From: Laccaria trichodermophora
Taxonomy: Eukaryota > Basidiomycota > Agaricomycetes > Agaricales > Hydnangiaceae
Direction: 5' to 3'
Assembly (NCBI GenBank): GCA_018417955.1
Contig: JACTVC010000027.1
Coordinates: 1-64,000 of the forward strand
DNA length: 64,000 nt
Shown here: piece by piece, positions 45,676 through 57,868 of the stretch
How the letters are laid out: each line of letters begins with the position of its first letter
Position numbering within the stretch: the first letter of the stretch is position 1
The notes under the pieces: model-generated
Database searches by the model: none
Told to the model about the DNA's origin: nothing
Seen by the model: the letters and a program-made list of their open reading frames with translations, nothing else
Program-made: the position numbers and the translations under genes

Positions 45676-46679
45676 TCAAATCCCAAAAACCTTCTTGAAA
45701 AACCCCTTCGGCTTCTCCTGACTCTCAACCTCATCATCAAACGAAATATGAATACTCCCATCCTTCGTCTGAGCCGTCAACTCGTCGCCTGCCCAGCCCT
45801 CCTCACCATCCTCCCCCCATTCCTCAGCGACAAATTCACCAAGGAAACATTTTCTGATGCCTTTATCTTCTGAAAATGTAGTGACCTGCGCTTGGACCTC
45901 CTCTGAAAAGCGGATTTTGCCGTCCTTGATTGTGAGGAGTAATGGTCCGTGGAAGGAACGAGGGATGCGGAGGAGGATGGGTCCGTCTGAGGTGATGGTT
46001 GTTAAGCTGATAGGGCGGCGGGGGGTGGAAGGCGTGGAGGCGTCGTGCTACATGATACAAAACTTAAACTTCAGCAGAGACACTTCCAAGCGAAGAGCGA
46101 AACAAACCAATTTGAACGCAACCCTCCCATCGCTCGTCTTTGCGTGCAATACCACCGTCTTCTTCCTTTTCCCCTTGTCATCAACGCTATCCGGGACAGA
46201 GCAAGAGACGATCGTCACGTCCGCCTCGATCTTTCCGTCTTTCGTCTTTAGGAAAAGGTTCTCCCTCGCATCTTCGCTCACTCCCTCCGGTAGAGGCGGG
46301 AGTACGGAGGAAGGAATGGAAAGGGACGGGTCGATCACCCACGTCCCTTTGATTGAACCGCTGCGCTGGGAGATATGGGTGTAGTTTGTGGGGCGGATGG
46401 TTGGGTGGGATGAGGAGGAGGATGCTTCGGGGGGAGAGTATGTTGGCGGGCGGTCGTTCTATGAATATAAAGAGCGTTCAGCATGAGTGCCAGGACAAGA
46501 TAGGACGTTGTAATGCGTAGAGTAGCAGAATCTTCAACATTGTTGATCTTCCCATCGGCCTCTTCTTGTTTCTTGACGATCATGGCTGCGATGCGAATAG
46601 CAGGAAACTGGGTGTGTGTATGAAGTTGATTGAAAGGAGCCAAATGATTTATATCGCTTCCAGACGCAGCCATCGTCAT
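45676..46679 (-). CDS. DUF7330-domain protein, D1 copy
   Basis: A member of a basidiomycete family of unknown function. Start ATG at 46679 (MTMAASGSDINHLAP). The first exon has a membrane-type segment (SYLVLALMLNALYIH). Later exons read PPTYSPPEASSSS, TNYTHISQRSGSIKGTWVIDPSL, LFLKTKDGKIEADVTIV, VVLHAKTSDGRVAFKL, IPRSFHGPLLLTIKDGKIRFSEEVQ, and FLGEFVAEEWGEDGEEGWAGDEL. The repeated beta-strand pattern K-[DN]-G-[KS]-[IV] is the DUF7330 hallmark. No break was seen. Its upstream region is replaced by the right arm, leaving only about 79 bp to the divergent GH105 start. Confidence 0.85.
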
Positions 46680-46758
46680 CAAGCGTTCGCCCGCAGCAAC
46701 AAAATCGCTTGTGTGCACAACTACATATGCTACTCGACATTGACCTCACAGCCTTGCA
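46680..46758. promoter_or_regulatory. New head-to-head junction between DUF7330 and GH105 genes
   Basis: Only 79 bp separate the two divergent start codons. The DUF7330-side homology with the second copy ends near 46701 and the GH105 arm homology starts at 46751, leaving about 50 bp of unmatched filler (ATCGCTTGTGTGCACAAC...). This is a rearrangement junction, so any promoter here is a recent composite. Confidence 0.7.
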
Positions 46759-48147
46759 ATGGCGGGGAACAACACCATCCTCAACACCATCGCCCTCCTT
46801 TCCGCAACTCTAACAACCTACAACCCACTCCCCTACAACCCAGGCTTCTCCATCAAAAACGTCCTCTCCCTCGCCCAATCCCTCCCCCGCTACTCCTGGG
46901 AATACGGCACATCCGCCGAAGCCCAACTCGAACTCTTCACGCCCCAATTCTCCGTCTTTGGCGCGACCCCGTTCCCGATACCAGCGTTACCAGCAGCGAG
47001 GGTCATCGCTCTGAACTATGCGTCGTCGAAGGTGGATTTTGGGACGGGGTATGCGGCGTTGAGTGCAGGTAGCGGTGCTGCGGGTGATCCGTCGAGTTTG
47101 GGGGTGAGTGCGGTGATGTTGGGTAAGTTGGATGGGGAGTATATGGCTGCTGCAAAGGAGACGGTGGATGCGCTGCTCACTCAGATCCCACGATGGTCGA
47201 ATGGGGTGATATCGCATCGTCCCGACGTTCCTGAGCTTTGGTACTTTTCATTTCCTCCGTCGTGACTGGGTACCGACCTCCATGCACCCAGGGCAGATTT
47301 CGTATACATGGTCCCACCCTTCCTGGCCTACTACGGCGCAGACACCCAAAACGCGTCAGTCCTCCTCCAATCATACACCCAATGTCAACTCTACCGACAA
47401 GTCCTCCAACCTTCTAGCGGCGGCGCATGGATGCACATCATAGGTCCCCAAAACCAAGACACAGGACTCTGGTCGACGGGGAACGGGTGGGCGGCAGCTG
47501 GGATGACGCGCGTCCTCGCTACGTTTCTCAAATCCCCTTTCGCGCAACAACTCAATGGGACTGCGCAGGCGGATGCGGTGGAGGGGTTGACGGGGTACAT
47601 CAAGGAGATATTAGACGGCGCGATGAGCTCACCGATGAGTTTTGGGTTGTTGAGGAATTATTTGAACGATACGAGTGGTGATGGACAGGGGTTCCCTGAG
47701 ATTTCGGGGAGTACGCTGTTGGCGAGCGTAGCGTATCGAATGGCCGTTCTCCGTCCCGATGTCTTTTCCTCCAACTCCACCACCTCTTCTTACATATCCT
47801 GGGCCGACAACATCCGCGCCGTTCTAGGCGCCTACGACGCCTTCGGCAGCCCACACATCACCAAAACAGGAATAGCAACGCCAGCAGTGAACCCGCTGAA
47901 CTGGCACGACACGACGCCGTATACGTCTGGTAGTCCGGAGGGGCAGAATTTTGTGGTGTTGATGTATGCGGCGTGGAGGGATTGTGTGTATGCGGAGGTT
48001 TGTGGGAATCCGTTGGCTGCTTCGACGACGACCTCTGCGACTGCTGGGGCAGCGACGACGATGGGGAATTCACGAAGGATGGTGAAGAAGCGACTGCATG
48101 GTGGGCTGAAGAGAGCTTTGGATATATTTGGCAAGATAGCGGGGTGA
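46759..48147 (+). CDS. GH105/GH88-type unsaturated glycosyl hydrolase, right copy
   Basis: Exon 1 is 46759-47240, the intron 47241-47291, exon 2 47292-48147; 445 residues. It has the same family motifs as the left copy (DVPELWADFVYMVPPFLAYYGAD, WSTGNGWAAAGM, WADNIRAVL) with few substitutions and without the 9-residue Ser/Asn insertion. The frame is fully open. Its native upstream region is lost; the sequence before the ATG differs from the left copy within 10 bp of the start codon, so expression may be changed. Confidence 0.87.
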
Positions 48148-48440
48148 TCAACTTCTTTCTGGTGGGATTGATTCGCTGCCACTTCGATTCAGTTTGACGT
48201 CGAACGTTGAATGTTTCGGACAGAATTTTCATCGTCTGCAACGATGTCGGACACAACATATACTAACATATTGTTCTAGTCGTTATTGGTACTCTTTTAT
48301 ATGACATGTATTTCTATGCTATGTAAGTCCGAGTACTGTACAATTACATGTTATATGTACAAGCAATGTTCAAGGTCAAGATTTGAAAAAAAGCTAGCAG
48401 CATAACGGAATCCGTGGCGCTCTCCATAAACTTCATGATA

Positions 48441-50183
48441 TCAGTAATTCTCAACGAGAAGCTTCAAGGTCGCCTCTTCATCAAGCCCATCAGTCAAGCT
48501 CTCCTTCACACACATCTTCTCCTTCAACGTCTATGAAACGAAACACATCAGTCAATCCTCTCCAGCAAGAAATCAGAAACCGCACCTTGTTAACATTCAA
48601 ATACCCCGTAACAAACGCCTCTCCAAACGCCTCAAGCACCACATCACCCCTAAACGCCTCCCTTGCCTGCTCCCAGTTCAACGGCAACCTCTCCGTAATC
48701 CCACACCTCGCCCACTCCTCCTCCCCCATCTCCGCCGCCGTCTTCTCAACTTCTCCATGGGCACTACAATCCCTCACCTCAAGTGCCCTATTGATCTTCA
48801 CACCACCTGCTACGCCAGCCGCTATAAGTCCCGCAAACGCCAAGTACGGATTCGACGTCCCATCTACACATTTCACTTCAAAGTTTCTGGACGCGGGAGA
48901 GGTGGCGTTACATAGCCTTACCGAGCCTCACGGTTATCGGTCCCCCAGCAGACGTAGGTGCCCCCTGACCAGGCACCGTCGACCATGCGTTTGTAGGAGG
49001 CGCTGAGGGGGAGTGTGAGGATTGTAAGGGAAGGGAGGTGGGCGAGGAGCCCGGCTAGGAAGGAGGCTTCGAGGGCTGTTAAGTTTGGTGAGGAGGTCGA
49101 AGGAGAGGGTAGGGAGGAGTGAATGGATATATGAGTGTGTGCTGCGCTTCCACCTGTGTTTGTGGTTTAGTCAGATAACGGAAAGGTAGAGAGGGAGACG
49201 TACAGCTATCCATATAAACCCTCGGAGCGAACGTAGCCCTCAATCCATGTGTACTGGCAATGTTGTAAATCGTCTCCCTCGTATGCACAAGCGCGTCAGC
49301 CGCCTGGAGTGGTCCCAACGGCCCCGTAACAACTTCATATTGTCCCGGGGCAGCTTCTGCATGATACATCTGCAGCTCTATCCCAGCGTTGACCAAGGCA
49401 TCCGCGATTTCCTCCAAGACCTTGGCTTCGAGGGAGCCGGAGGGTAAGGCGGCGGAGTTGGACCAGCCGTGGTTGTTTACTGCTTCGATGGGGTTCGTTT
49501 GTTTTAAAATTCGGATTCGACACCGATGACGAAGGAGAGGTTAAGTTCGTTTTTGGCTTTTTTAAAGGGGATGTTTTTTGGATAGCAGAAGAAGAAAGAG
49601 TGGGAGAAGAAGGTACGCACTCGACAACTCGAAGAAGGATCGTACGTGGACAGAGATCGACCTCGTGTGTTAGTCGTCCATTCCGTCCTGGTAGAGAAGT
49701 TTTCTCCTGAAACCAACCCATAACTACTGCATGGCGAGGCTGATACCCGCACGCTCGGAACGAAGAGAGGTCAAGGACGTAGAGGTATTCTCCTATAGGG
49801 CTTTCCAATTGTAAGAACGTAAGACTACTAATTCCAAAACAGAAAGAGAAGACGGGAAGCACTTACCTGAATCCATCAGCCACCGACAAAAAGACGAGCC
49901 CTAACGCGCATTTGGTGATCGACACACCCGGCCGCGCGGAATAGAGGAGTTTCTTGAAGTACGCTTTAGTGAGGATGCGATATCTGATGTTGTTGATAAG
50001 GTCGACCCATTGAATCCGGACAAAGTCGAATGAAGCTGGCCACGTTAAGTGCCGGATCCTCTCTATGACTTCCTCGATACCCTTTTTGTCCAACGTTGTA
50101 GGTTCAAGTTCAGCAGCGGGAGAGGGAGTGTAAACGACTCCTATTTGCTCTGGTGGTGGTTGTGCGGGTTCTGGTTCGGCCAT
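48441..50183 (-). pseudogene. FluG-like glutamine-synthetase-family pseudogene
   Basis: Mirror of the 28565-30301 gene with the same introns and an apparently more canonical N-terminus (MAEPEPAQPPPEQIGVVYTP then KKGIEEVIERIRHLTW). Two frame breaks are visible against the intact copy. A 7-nt deletion directly after GVESEF (about 49505) gives an immediate TAA. A 1-nt deletion after TDNREA (about 48925) also gives TAA. The coding look persists downstream in shifted frames (ATFAPRVYMDSC; KCVDGTSNPYLAFAGLIAAG). The copy therefore cannot make a full enzyme. The breaks are too far apart to be one sequencing error. Confidence 0.88.
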
Positions 50184-52671
50184 GGGTACTGATTCAGATG
50201 GTTAGAAGTAGAACTTGACGTTGGAACGGGCAGTATTTATGTGGCACACAACTCCTCTCAGACTCTCCTATCTATCAATCACCATCTGCTAAGCGACTTC
50301 TGGTAAGTATTCGGATGAAATGCGGGTATGATGGTTCAGTCATTGCCAGAAGGAGCCTAAGAAGAGCCGCTCTTTGATAATAAGAGCGTCTTCGGGTCGC
50401 GGTTAGTATGCTGGCATGAGATGATGGTTATGATCACCGCACATACCAGCAGCAGCCCAGCATACACAGCTATCCAGCACAGTAACGATAGTGCGGAATC
50501 AGCTGGCGATTGAGAGGCTCCAAGATAACCAGCGTGATAGTAGATACCGTTGGTTTGAACCATCGGATTGAATGCGGACCCAGGCATCGATGCATCTTCC
50601 GTCCATTAAGACTTTCACAACCCTATGAAGACTTGTATGTAGTGAAAACCTGTCGTAGTTTATAGCTGCAGTCAATAAGCAGAGGAACAATCAGGGAAAC
50701 GCACCAAACTATCTAGTCCATTGCTAGTCCATCTATACAGCAGCTCTTGTGTGTGCAGAAGAAATTCATATCAGAATACAGTCTACTCGGTGCTCGAAAT
50801 ACCACGTCCTCAGAGCGGATTTTGATTTTTTTCCATCGTGACGTTGAGGCATGTGCTGGCCGACAGGCGTGATGGGCAAAGTCAAGCTTGGCAATGGCAA
50901 AGTCACCAAGATCAATCACGACTTACTTCGCACAACCACCATCACTCTCCTAGCCAGGACACGTCCTCTGCTCTACATCCGCGTGAGGACCCATCGTCTG
51001 GCCCTTCGCCCCGTTTTTGGGAGGATAAGGCGTTGTCAAGCCACCTCCTCGATATCATGGGTACGTACATACTCAGTCATTGCTAACATTCTCATCTCAT
51101 TTCGTCAGTCCGGAATCAACCTGACGTGACTACTTCGATGTCCCCATCTCTTTCTGAACAATATCTTCGCGTAGACTTCTGACTGCTTCTAACGCCCGCG
51201 ATCCTGGGGTTTCCGATGTCGGTTCATCTGCCACACGCCTCCAACACTCTTCCTCCCCATTTACCGCATCCTCATCGTTCTTTAACGAAGATGGCCGCGA
51301 TTTCCAGCAGCAACTTACAAGACGCTATCAAGGGCACTAATCCTCAGATATGTGGATGATCTTGATGGACCGATGGGCAACAGTGTGGAATATTCTGTCT
51401 TTCAGATTCGTCTTCCACTCATACACACATTATCTAGTGCCAAGGAGTGTGTGTATCGCAAGCCGCTCGCGGGCGTCCATTCCTCCTCAATGGTTCTTTA
51501 CCATAACTCAAACGCAGGTAAGGATCCTCTCTGCTTTTTGCCGCCTTCATCTAACAGTTAAAGCCTTCGGGAAGTCACGCCGCCCACCATCGAGTTCAAG
51601 AAAAGGAGAGATGGCCACCCAGCAAGCCCCACAACCCTGTGTACTGATGTGGCAGGTAACCGTGGACAGGATTGATCGCCTGATACTGGAAGGATGTAGG
51701 TTCGTTCAATGTTAGAGTTTCAGCCGTCGCTGATGTGTCCTCAGGTCGGCAAAATCTAGGTTGGCTCGGTGGTACTGTTCGGCGCGGCCATGATCTCGAA
51801 TACTGCGGGTTGGTCGGGGACTGGGCATCTTAGTCTTCCATTCAGCTCGTTAGCACGCCACCTATATCGGACCAGGCTGTGTTAGTCCAATTGATTTGGT
51901 CTGGTAAGTAAGATTTCATCTGCTCCGCTCTTTTTTTCTCTCACCAGTCCGATCTAGAGCTACCAGTTCCTCGGACCTGCAGTGTGCTTCTGATAAATTG
52001 ACGGCCTGCGAGGTGACGTGTAATGCCTGGGATTGATGATGCTTGGGTGGGAGGTGGAACGGCGAAGTGTCGCACACTTGGCATCGGGGAGAGGGGACGG
52101 AGGACGATCGTACGGGTGACATGCGATCAAGGAAGCCAACTTCCGGCGGGTGTTCGACGTCGTCATCGGGCAGGGATTGCTGCGTGGGTTTGAATCAGAC
52201 GAGACGGCCGCAGCTGCGTTTCGTCTGCGTTGTGGAGCACTGTGGCTTCTCAGTAACGGCGTGCTGCAGCGTGGTTTGGCTTCACCATAGGCAATGCGTC
52301 TAGTGCTGTGGAAGGCCGTGGTCGGCTACCGAGATCGGTAGTCTCGAGTTCCTGTGGGCGGGGATAATGGGACAACGGAAAGGGATTGTTAGTTCGAGTT
52401 GAGGTGTGAATCTGGATAACGGCAATCCTGTGGTCGCGTTAGCAGGAGGATTGCATTGTGCAGATCCGTGTTTTGGGACAGAAACTGGCCTTCAATAGTA
52501 GGAATGGTTTAGAAATCGTAAGAAGGGGACCTAGCTAGACCATATTCCTGTCGCAGTTCTTGGTACTTACAGAAAACGTTACGATATTTTGTGGTCACAT
52601 GACTGCTACACCCTCAAGGGAATTGACGTTTGATTGACGCTCTAACCTTCTTGTTATCAACCACCATCATC
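50184..52671. other. Duplicated stretch without a supported gene (right)
   Basis: Inverted partner of 26409-28564, with many indels. A minus-strand frame at 50357-50587 (with a hydrophobic stretch LLCWIAVYAGLLLVCAVIITII) lacks a clear match in the left copy. A plus-strand fragment near 51010-51060 conserves RFWEDKALSSHLLDIM. I see no intact gene. The stretch is CpG-rich, unlike the neighbouring NLR body. Confidence 0.5.
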
Positions 52672-55600
52672 ATGAACGCAAACGCGACTATCAGTACCAA
52701 CGACACCAACGACACCAACAATATGAATACTACTGGGTTAAATCCCGCGGGAAATGATGTTCTGCAAGTGATCAGCGGCGGCGGTCTTTCCGCACTGCAG
52801 GTCGTCGCTGCGTCTGGCGACACCTATCCACCTCTGAAAGCAGCGGTCGTCGAAGCGTTAGCTATCATTGGGATCGTTAAGGTGTGTGTCCTTACTCCAA
52901 TTATTCCATCATGTCTATCTATGCGATGGCATTAGGAATTCAAGATCAATAAGAAAGATTGGGCCACTTTTTCTGCGAGTCTCATTGAGAAGATGGCGGG
53001 AATTGTTCAGGCTACCTATCAATACAACAAGAGTCAAATCCTGTTGATGTTGCAAAAACCCAATTTTGATAATTTGAGAGGGTATGTGGTTTTACTGGTT
53101 TTATTGTGGATACCGCCTTGATTGAAGTCACCCACCAGCATTTTGGACCATTTGAAAGGAGATGTGATCAAGATCCAACGACAGAATCCATACAAGGGAT
53201 CGGCCAATTTTAGAAAGGATCAAGAATATATTGCAGATTTCCAGGTCAAACTAAATGCACTTGTGAGTGTATATCCTACATATTCACCTTTCTTTATCAT
53301 CTCACTCATCAATTATTAAGCCCAACTTCAAGGTCTGTCTCAGTGTTGAGGAAGAATCAAGTGAGTCAAATTATAAATATTTGACTTGGTGTTATTTCTT
53401 AATCTGTACAGATGTCAAGAGGGATATTTGGGAAGGTCCCATAATGACTGAGTCCAATATGTCTATTGAGAAAAGACATGTTGGTGAAAGGCCCACAACT
53501 ACAGAAAATGGTATGTACAAATGTGCTTTCTGATAATATTTCTTGATAACTTTTTTCCTTCTGAAGTATCTCAGGGAAATATGTTTGCTCATGCACATGA
53601 TTTTCAAATCAATGATGGTGTCTTCAATTCTGTAAGTAATCAGATTATTTCAAATCCTCCTTTCTTAAGACCATTGGTATACTATAGATCAATATCAATG
53701 ACAACAGAGGACTTGAGGCAGCAAATGTAAGTTATAAAACAGGTGAAATCTATCACCAGCTTATGTTGTTAATGAACAATCTAGGTACAAAAATGGCTGC
53801 AAGAGCTCAAGGATCCATCACATGGCAAAGTAAGAGACAGGTGTATGCCTGGGACTCGAAAGGATGTGCTCACTCTTATTAACACATGGGTTAATGATCT
53901 GAATGAGCCTAATATTTTCTGGCTTTCTGGGAGTCCTGGCTCTGGAAAGACAACAATTGCTTCAACTGTGGTTGCTGATTTTGACTGTCTCTCTGGGAAA
54001 TTCTTTTTCCGTCGTGATGAGGCTGAGCTTCGGGATCCAGACAACTTATGGAGACGTATTGCTTTGGACCTTTCTTTGAGATCTAGTGATTTTGGAAAGT
54101 CTATTGCTCAGGCACTGGAGACTCAGAAAGCTGACATCAGAGGCCTTGATATTTCTATGCAATTTGATCATCTTATTGCCAAGCCTTTACAACAAGTTTT
54201 TGGGGCCACTGTGGAGCCTCTTCTTGTTGTTGTTGATGCTCTTGATGAATGTGATTCATATGACAAACTGCTTCCTTCTATAGTATCCTGGTCTCAGCTC
54301 TCTAAATCTTTCAAACTCCTCATTACAAGCCGCCATTATCTTAAGATTCAGAGTCAACTAAAATCTGTCAGTGTATATCATAATCTGAATACTGGACATG
54401 AGGTCTCTCCTCAGACTTATGATGATCTTCAAAAATACTTTGTTGCAAGGTTTTCTGAGGCAAAATGGTTGCCTCCAAAGTGGCCTGGTCCAGACAAAAT
54501 ATCATTTCTTGTGAGAAAAGCTGCTGGACTATTTGTCTGGGCTAAATCTGCAATGGATTTTATCTTGTTTGATGGAGGTGATGCTGAAGAGAGGCTAAAT
54601 ATCATTTCTGCTCATTCTGGAGAAGGAATTGATGTTGTTGACATCCTGTATCATCAGATTATTTCTGCTGCTTTGCAAGGTCTCAGAAAACCAGAGAAAA
54701 CAAGTTTAAAGTTATCTCTGGGTTCAATAATCATTGCAAAGGATCCACTTCGTATCAAAGATTTAACAGAGCTTCTGGAAGTAAAAGATGTGTTGCTAAA
54801 TTCAATAATTGGTCAACTCAGCCCAATTTTATCCATCAGTGATACAGGCTATTTGCGTATTTGCCACCAGTCAGTGGCAGATTTTCTCCTTGATTTTGAG
54901 CACTCTCAAGACTTGTGGCTTGATCCTCAGTTCTATAGTCTCTGCTTAGCTGGGTCTTGTTTGAAACTTCTGAATGTAAAACTAAGATTTAACTTCTTTG
55001 ATCTAAAAACATCCTATATTTTGAACAAAGACATACCAGAGCTCAATGACCACCATGAGAGTGTCAAATCTACAGCCTTAGATCATGCAAGCTTCTTCTG
55101 GGCCAGCTATTTGCAGGAGGATTGTGATAAAACACTACAGCTGGAAGTTCAGGAAGCATTGGAGACATTTTTGATGGTCCATCTTTTACACTGGCTAGAA
55201 ATTATGAGCTTGATGGGAACTGTAAACCATGCTGCTCAACTATTATTGTTAGCTGCAAATTGGAGCAAGGTGAGTATAGATATATATAATTTAGTATGAT
55301 ACTGACATGAAAATAATTAGGTTTCAAAACCTAGCTTATCAGAATTTGCAAAAGATGCAAATATATTTGTCATGGCATTTTTGGAACCAATATCTGATGC
55401 AGCACCACATATTTATTTGTCAGCACTGCCATTTGCTCCACAAAGTTCAAAGATCTCTTTGCATTTTCTGAAGTTATTTCAGAAGACATTGACTGTGGAG
55501 ATTGGTCAAAGGGAACATTGGTCAGAGAAATGTTTCCTCAGACTTGTGGGCCATGATGATTGGGTTAATTCAGTTGCATTTTCTCCTGATAGCAGGTACA

Positions 55601-57681
55601 TTGTCTCTGGATCTCATGACAAGACAGTCAGGGTGTGGGATGCTCAAACAGGTCAGAGTGTCATGGATCCTCTCAGAGGCCATAATTCTCAGGTTGCTTC
55701 AGTTGCATTTTCTCCTGATGGCAGGCACATTGTCTCTGGATCTCATGACAAGACAGTCAGAGTGTGGGATGCTCAAACAGGTCAGAGTGTCATGGATCCT
55801 TTCAAAGGCCATATTTATGGTGTCACTTCAGTTGCATTTTCTCCTGATGGCAGGCACATTGCCTCTGGATCTTATGATACAACAGTCAGAGTGTGGGATG
55901 CTCAAACAGGCCACAGTGTCATGGATTGTTTCAAAGGCTGTGGCAATTGGGTTTCTTCAGTTGCATTTTCTCCTGATGGCAGGTACATTGTCTATGGATC
56001 TTGTGACAAGACAGTCAGAGTGTGGGATGCTCAATCAGGTCAGAGTGTCATGGATCCTCTTAAGGGCCATAATGATGGTGTCACTTCAGTTGCAGTTTCT
56101 CCTGATGGTAGGCACATTGTCTCTGGATCTGATGACAAGACAGTCAGAGTGTGGGATGCTCAAACAGGTCAGAGCATCATGGATCCTCTCAAAGGCCATA
56201 ATGATGGTGTTACTTCAGTTGCATATTCTCCTGATGGTAGGCACATTGTCTCTGGATCTCATGACAAGACAGTCAGAGTGTGGGATGCTCAAACAGGTCA
56301 GAGTCTCATGGATTGTCTCAAAGGCCATGGCAATTGGGCTACTTCAGTTGTATTTTCTCCTGATGGCAGGCACATTGTTTCTGGATCTTATGATAAGACA
56401 GTCAGAGTGTGGGATGCTCAACCAGGTCAGAGTGTCATGGATCCTCTCAAAGGCCATAATGATGGTGTTACTTCAGTTGCATTTTCTCCTGATGGTAGGC
56501 ACATTGTCTCTGGATCTTGTGACAAGACAGTCAGAATGTGGGATGCTCAAACAGGTCAGAGTGTCATGGATTGTCTCAAAGGCCATGGCAATTGGGTTAC
56601 TTCAGTTGCATTTTCTCCTGATGGTAGGCACATTGTCTCTGGATCTCGTGACAAGACAGTCAGAGTGTGGGATGCTCAAACAGGTCAGAGTGTCATTGAT
56701 TGTCTCAATGGCCATGGCAATTGGGTTACTTCAGTTGCATTTTCTCCTGATGGCAGGCAAATTGTCTCTGGATCTCGTGACAAGACAGTCAGAGTGTGGG
56801 ATGCTCAAACAGGTCAGAGTGTCATTGATTGTCTGAAAGGCCATGGCAATTGGGTTACTTCAGTTGCATTTTCTCCTGATGGCAGGCACATTGTCTCTGG
56901 ATCTTATGATAAGACAGTCAGAGTGTGGGATGCTCAAACAGGTCAGAGTGTCATGGATCCTTTCAAAGGCCATATTGATGGTGTCACTTCAGTTGCATTT
57001 TCTCCTGATGGCAGGCACATTGTCTCTGGATATCTTGATACAACAGTCAAAGTGTGGGATGCTCAAACAGGTCAGAGTCTCATGGATCCTCTCAAAGGTC
57101 ATAATAATTATGTTACTTCAGTTGCATTTTCTCCTGATGGCAGGTATATTACCTCTGGATCTGATGACAAGACAGTCAGAGTGTGGGATGCTCAAACAGG
57201 TCAGAGTGTCATGGATCCTCTCAAGGGCCATGATGATTATGTTACTTCAGTTGCATTTTCTCCTGATGGCAGGCATATTGTCTCTGGATCTCATGACAAG
57301 ACTGTCAGAGTGTGGGATGCTCAAATAGGCCAGAGGGTCATGGATCCTCTCACAAGCCATGGCAGTTGGGTAACTTCAGTTGCATTATCTCCTGATGGCA
57401 GGCACATTGTCTCTGGATCTGATGGCCCAACAATCAGACTGTGGGATGCTTGTGACTCCTATGTTATACCACTGTTAAAATTCTGCCATTATGATCAAAA
57501 TTGGATCATGCTCCCAGATAATGCACATCTCCTCTGGCTGCCAGACCAAAATAAATCTGGTTTGTTCTGGCCAAGGACAACTGCTGTGATTGGTGCCATT
57601 CCAACCTCACTTCAGTTTAACAACTTTGTTCATGGTATAAACTGGAGCCAGTGTTTTTCTTCATTATGTGATCCCATTTAA
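52672..57681 (+). CDS. NACHT-WD40 NLR receptor, right copy
   Basis: Nine exons: 52672-52881, 52936-53081, 53139-53262, 53321-53360, 53412-53510, 53567-53631, 53688-53726, 53785-55269, 55321-57681. All are phase-consistent and give 1522 residues. The MLKL/HeLo-like N-terminal region (inferred) covers about 1-130. A linker with HAHDFQINDGVFNS is followed by NACHT with Walker A GSPGSGKT at residues 290-297 and LLVVVDALDE at about 387-396. Helical segments follow, then 15 WD40 repeats from residue 813 to about 1457 and a conserved tail. STAND proteins of this build oligomerise after ligand binding by the repeats and trigger a death or defence effector. It is nearly identical to the left copy outside the WD40 array. 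The frame is intact. The body is CpG-depleted. Confidence 0.92.
55549..57483 (+). repeat. 15 x 129-bp WD40 repeat array, right NLR
   Basis: Fifteen 43-residue units as in the left copy, but with different variable residues: positions 3-5 are mostly NDG, GNW, IYG or IDG, and repeat ends alternate between MDPLK and MDCLK. Only two CpG (both in TCTCGTGAC) were found in about 1.9 kb. Confidence 0.95.
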
Positions 57682-57868
57682 GAAGGAATTGAACCTGTTG
57701 ATACCACTGTCAGTTGAAATTGAACTTCACATCTTTTGTGTCATTTCATTCATCAACCTATTTTATTTCCCACTTAATACCTTCTTTATTTATTATATGA
57801 CATATAATGAGTCTTCTGAGTGTATGCTTCCTTACTACAAACTTGAATTTAACTGGTTACTTCTATTC

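Larger units (their letters stand above)
40787..46701. repeat. Direct duplication D1 (source copy)
   Basis: This 5.9 kb matches 58627-63668 in the same orientation and order: UstYa 1 (3' part), UstYa 2, disordered gene, DUF7330 gene. D1 contains 42715-43900, missing from the other copy. It ends within the DUF7330 upstream region, about 50 bp before the right inverted arm starts. Confidence 0.93.
46751..57868. repeat. Right arm of large inverted duplication
   Basis: Mirrored partner of 21196-33326, from just before the GH105 start codon to 187 bp past the NLR stop. It lacks the kinase-like gene and one of its flanking repeats. It is flanked on both sides by the direct duplicates D1 (ending 46701) and D2 (starting 58627). 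Confidence 0.93.

Noticed and set aside
40459..46701. RiPP precursor gene beside the UstYa pair
   Set aside because: No signal peptide followed by Lys-Arg-separated repeat cores was seen on either strand.
55502..57328. Long out-of-frame ORFs (444 and 161 codons) across the right WD40 array, and similar ones on the left
   Set aside because: They are +1 frame shadows of a 129-bp coding repeat whose length is divisible by three, so any open alternative frame stays open through all units.
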